Positions 6,360 through 8,422 of a stretch of DNA of 8,422 nucleotides are shown piece by piece; position 1 is the stretch's first letter, and every line of letters starts with the position of its first letter. The notes under the pieces were generated by a model that saw only the letters and a program-made list of their open reading frames with translations, did not search any database and was not told where the DNA came from. Source of the DNA: Myxococcales bacterium (lineage in GTDB: Bacteria > Myxococcota > Myxococcia > Myxococcales > Myxococcaceae); assembly GCA_003153055.1 (NCBI GenBank), contig PMBV01000446.1, forward strand, positions 268 to 8,689. The letters run 5' to 3'. A program made the translations under genes and the position numbers.

Positions 6360-6381
6360 AGTGACCACTCGAGTGGGCACT
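6360..6381. promoter_or_regulatory. 22-bp near-perfect palindrome, candidate operator between divergent genes
   Basis: The core CCACTCGAGTGG (6365-6376) is a perfect 12-bp palindrome. Symmetry continues to 6360-6381 with only one mismatched pair (6364/6377). It lies in the 318-base region between the divergent cytochrome (start 6228) and methyltransferase (start 6547) genes, about 130 bases upstream of the cytochrome ATG. The rest of that region holds a small inverted repeat, GTCAC-CC-GTGAC at 6478-6489, and the conserved block beginning at 6495; I see no gene in it. A dimeric regulator site is the natural reading, but no regulator gene is adjacent. Confidence 0.45.
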
Positions 6382-6494
6382 TAGACTTCCCTGGCGCGAG
6401 CTTTGCGCCTCGCCGAACGAGCGACCCGACATTGGTCAAGTGGTAGGGCCTCTGTGCCACCTACATGTCGTCGCCGTGTCACCCGTGACGCCAC

Positions 6495-6588
6495 CTGGGC
6501 GTGCCATACTGCGAACGGACCACGCAGCCCCAGCAAGCGAGGCACCGTGAAGCTCAACCTCGGATGCGGACACGAACGGCTCGACGGC
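6495..6588 (+). repeat. Right copy of the direct repeat: methyltransferase promoter and start
   Basis: This is the intact partner of 4348-4433. Its first 20 bases are identical to the left copy and contain CATACT (6505-6510), which resembles a -10 hexamer and would give a leader of about 30 bases. The GAGG ribosome-binding site and GTG start at 6547 are also shared. The right copy is assumed to be the functional original because it continues into a full reading frame. Confidence 0.85.
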
Positions 6589-7113
6589 TACCTCAACGTC
6601 GACCGGGTGGGAGACCCTCCCTTCACCTGGGACCTGGAGTCCTTTCCCTGGCCGTGGCCCGACTCCAGCGCCGAAGAAGTCCGGCTCCACCATGTTCTCG
6701 AGCACCTCGGAGCGACGCCCGCCGTGTACCTCCGCCTCATCCAGGAGCTGTACCGGGTTTGCCGCGACGGCGCGAAGGTCTCCATCACCGTGCCCCACCC
6801 GCGGCACGACGACTTCCTCGTCGATCCCACCCACGTCCGGCCGATTCTCCCCGAGAGCTTCCAACTCTTCTCCAAGAAGAAGTGCCTCGAGTGGGTCGCC
6901 AGGGGTGTGTCCAACTCCACGCTGGCCCTCTGGCTCGATGTCGACCTCGAAATCGACCGCGTCACCCACACCCTCGACCCGCTGTGGCACGCCCAACTCC
7001 AAGCGGGGAAGCTGAAGGCCGAAGAGCTCAGCGTCATGGCCCAGCAGATTCACAATGTCATCAAGGAGACGCTCATCGAGCTCAGGGTGGTCAAGCCTGC
7101 CGAGCGCGGGTGA
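6547..7113 (+). CDS. Class I SAM-dependent methyltransferase
   Basis: A 188-residue cytosolic protein with a Rossmann-type methyltransferase fold. LNLGCG at residues 3-8 is the SAM-binding motif I, and GYLNVD (14-19) supplies the acidic residue at the end of strand 2. LHHVLEHL (47-54) is the usual 'LEH' segment, and VPHPRHDDFLVDPTH (82-96) is typical of the small LGCG...GYLNVD methyltransferases often found near polysaccharide or envelope genes. The substrate cannot be inferred. The GTG start at 6547 is chosen because motif I must lie at the very N-terminus, a GAGG site precedes it, and the start is conserved in the duplicated copy at 4393; an upstream extension to 6403 has no family resemblance. 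No membrane or signal segment is seen. It lies 68 bases before the LEA14-like lipoprotein gene on the same strand, so co-transcription is possible. Confidence 0.88.
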   Translation: MKLNLGCGHERLDGYLNVDRVGDPPFTWDLESFPWPWPDSSAEEVRLHHVLEHLGATPAVYLRLIQELYRVCRDGAKVSITVPHPRHDDFLVDPTHVRPILPESFQLFSKKKCLEWVARGVSNSTLALWLDVDLEIDRVTHTLDPLWHAQLQAGKLKAEELSVMAQQIHNVIKETLIELRVVKPAERG

Positions 7114-7166
7114 GCACTCCCCTGGCGGAAAGTGCGACGGGCATCGGCGCAGCGCTCTCTTGAGGC

Positions 7167-7172
7167 TACAGT
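7167..7172 (+). promoter_or_regulatory. -10-like hexamer suggesting a leaderless transcript
   Basis: TACAGT ends 9 bases before the ATG at 7182, and no Shine-Dalgarno sequence lies in between (GCCGGCGCC). If it is a -10 element, transcription would start within a few bases of the ATG, giving a nearly leaderless mRNA. No clear -35 hexamer is visible, so this is tentative. Confidence 0.3.
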
Positions 7173-7181
7173 GCCGGCGCC

Positions 7182-8027
7182 ATGAAGAACCAACAGGTCC
7201 GACTCGCCGCGCTTCTGGGTGCTCTCGTACTGGTGACGACCGGGTGTCCCGGGCTGCTCGAGGCCCTCCGCTCCAGCGTCTTCCAGGAGCCGAGCCTCAC
7301 CTTCCGCTCCGCCGTGCTCACCGACATTTCGCTCGCGGGCCTCACCCTCGACACCATCTGGACCCTCAACAACCCCAACTCGGTGGGCGTCTCGCTCTCC
7401 ACCGTGGAATACGCCCTCTCAGTGGAGGGCAAGCGAGTGGTGTCCGGTGCTCCGGCGACCGGGCTCGACATCGGGCCGGGCGGCACCTCCGAGCTCCACT
7501 TCCCCGCGGCGATTCGCTTCTCTGACCTCGCCGCCGTGGTCGAGACCTTTCTCAACAAAGACAATGCCTCGTACCGGGTGGAGGGCCGTCTGGGACTCGA
7601 GACGCCCGTCGGCGTCGTCCTGCTCCCCTTGTCGTACGAGAGCACCTTTGAGGTGCCCAAGCTGCCGCTGGTCGCCTTCGGGAACCCTCGAGTCACCAGC
7701 CTCAACCTCTCGGGCGCCACGGTGGAGTTCCCGCTCCAGGTCACCAATCGCAACACCTATGCGCTGCCCGTCAGTGGAGTCACCGGCACCCTCTCCATCG
7801 GTGGCTCACCTGTCGGCACGCTCTCGACCGGAGACCTGGGAGCGATGAGCGGCAAGGCCACCCATTCGGCAGCGCTCCCGCTCACCATCAACCTCCTCTC
7901 GGCTGCCTCGGCCGTGGTGACCGCCATTCAGGGAGGTACCGCTCAGGTCACCTTCAACGCCCAGGTTCACTCCGGGCCGGCCGCGCTCCCCCTCAGCGTG
8001 CAGCAAGGGGTCGACTTTCTCCGCTGA
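7182..8027 (+). CDS. Lipoprotein with two LEA14/WHy-type domains
   Basis: A 281-residue probable lipoprotein. Residues 1-22 form a signal ending VTTGC (Cys22; Thr at -3 is not canonical). Two beta-rich units follow, about 37-158 and 160-280. Each resembles the LEA14/water-stress-hypersensitive-response (WHy, LEA_2) fold. The first contains the diagnostic N-P-N turn in LNNPNSVGV (62-70), followed by a strand with YALSVEGK. The second contains the related VTNRNTYALPV (187-197) and then TLSIGG. Prokaryotic LEA14-like proteins are associated with desiccation or envelope stress, but their molecular role is poorly defined and none is shown here. G/C at codon third positions is very high (29 of 30 at residues 46-75), typical of a long-resident gene. 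It follows the methyltransferase by 68 bases and has its own possible -10 element. Confidence 0.82.
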   Translation: MKNQQVRLAALLGALVLVTTGCPGLLEALRSSVFQEPSLTFRSAVLTDISLAGLTLDTIWTLNNPNSVGVSLSTVEYALSVEGKRVVSGAPATGLDIGPGGTSELHFPAAIRFSDLAAVVETFLNKDNASYRVEGRLGLETPVGVVLLPLSYESTFEVPKLPLVAFGNPRVTSLNLSGATVEFPLQVTNRNTYALPVSGVTGTLSIGGSPVGTLSTGDLGAMSGKATHSAALPLTINLLSAASAVVTAIQGGTAQVTFNAQVHSGPAALPLSVQQGVDFLR

Positions 8028-8422
8028 GCCGCGGGCCCCGGCGGACCGCGCTGCCGCACGGTTCCTCCTGGCTGACTCGACGGGAGAGGGTGTGACAGCG
8101 CCCGGCCGCACTCGTAGGTGCGAGCCCTCAGAGGTCAGCGGAGGGCTCTCAGCCTTGGGCGCTCTGCAGCTCAAGGACCGAGCGGCTGAGGCGTGTCGAG
8201 TCGCCATGCTTGGGGCGGCTTGACTGGTCCACGAGTGTCCTTGACCAGCAGAGGGCAGAAGGTCGAGGGCATTGCCTGAACCCTGAAGCTCTCGAGTCAG
8301 AGTGAACTCGGGGGGTGGTGGAGGCCCGAACGAGCCGCCACGCCACTCCAACGTTGAGCCACCCAGAAGGCGAACGTGGGCAGTGCGGTCGTCCCAGGCC
8401 CCGCGGCCCTAGGAGCGGGCCC
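8028..8422. other. 395 bases without a convincing gene; adjacent stem-loops
   Basis: No reading frame here resembles a known protein; the open minus-strand frames run antisense into the LEA14-like gene or lack a family signature. The stretch does hold several potential hairpins one after another: ACCGCGC/GCACGGT (8045-8062, one mismatch), 8122-8148 (perfect 8 bp), CCTTGGGC/GCTCAAGG (8153-8176, one G-U), CGAGTCGCC/GGCGGCTTG (8197-8222, two G-U), and CTGGTC/GACCAG (8224-8248). Some may be terminators of the upstream gene, or the run may be part of a structured RNA. Hairpins also arise by chance at this GC content. Confidence 0.4.
8122..8148 (+). terminator. Perfect 8-bp stem-loop downstream of the LEA14-like gene
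   Basis: GAGCCCTC (8122-8129) and GAGGGCTC (8141-8148) pair perfectly around an 11-base loop, 94 bases after the stop at 8027. TCTCAG follows rather than a U-tract. It is the cleanest hairpin in this gene-free end and a possible terminator. Confidence 0.3.

Noticed and set aside
6430..6470. TGGTCAAGTGGTAGG resembles a tRNA D-arm.
   Set aside because: There is no T-arm GTTCGA-type sequence, anticodon stem or acceptor pairing around it, so it is not a tRNA gene.
6403..6546. An upstream in-frame extension of the methyltransferase by 48 residues.
   Set aside because: The SAM-binding motif belongs at the N-terminus, the extension is arginine-rich low-quality sequence, and GTG 6547 with its GAGG site is conserved in the duplicated copy.
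7806..8351. A minus-strand open frame of about 181 codons reaching into the gene-free right end.
   Set aside because: Half of it is antisense to the LEA14-like gene, its composition is Arg/Ser/Pro-rich, and it has no recognisable domain or ribosome-binding site.
1..8422. Search for a defence, toxin-antitoxin, secretion or biosynthetic gene set.
   Set aside because: No nuclease, helicase, toxin, transposase, integrase or synthase motif is present in any accepted gene; the genes look like unrelated single units.

Overview
The window looks like chromosome of a predatory/soil myxobacterium (Myxococcota, probably suborder Cystobacterineae). Base composition is GC-rich with strong G/C third-position preference. 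One protein ends in a MYXO-CTERM tail (GCGC motif, hydrophobic stretch, arginine-rich end), which is a hallmark of this phylum. Lipoprotein signals are frequent. No phage, IS element, CRISPR array, rRNA or tRNA is visible.

Layout from left to right: (1) the 3' end of ahcY (S-adenosylhomocysteinase) with a hairpin after it; (2) a surface protein with an N-terminal lipobox, two lamin-tail domains separated by Gly-rich linkers, and a MYXO-CTERM tail; (3) a convergent small membrane-anchored coiled-coil protein on the minus strand, with a terminator-like hairpin between the two genes; (4) divergently, a membrane-anchored serine hydrolase of the beta-lactamase/transpeptidase-like family; (5) a short frameshifted and truncated copy of the 5' end of a methyltransferase gene with its upstream region; (6) on the minus strand, a lipoprotein with nine CXXCH haem sites; (7) on the plus strand, the intact class I SAM-dependent methyltransferase; (8) a lipoprotein with two LEA14/WHy-type domains; (9) about 395 bases with no convincing gene but several adjacent stem-loops.

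The genes do not form one obvious pathway. They are mostly single-gene transcription units, and four of the six complete genes encode probable cell-envelope proteins. The most unusual structural signal is the pair of imperfect direct repeats (about 4348-4433 and 6495-6588) that bracket the multihaem cytochrome gene. The right copy is the promoter and start of the methyltransferase, and the left copy is its broken remnant. This suggests that the cytochrome gene sits between products of an old partial duplication or insertion. I did not find convincing evidence of a new multi-gene defence, secretion or biosynthetic system here.
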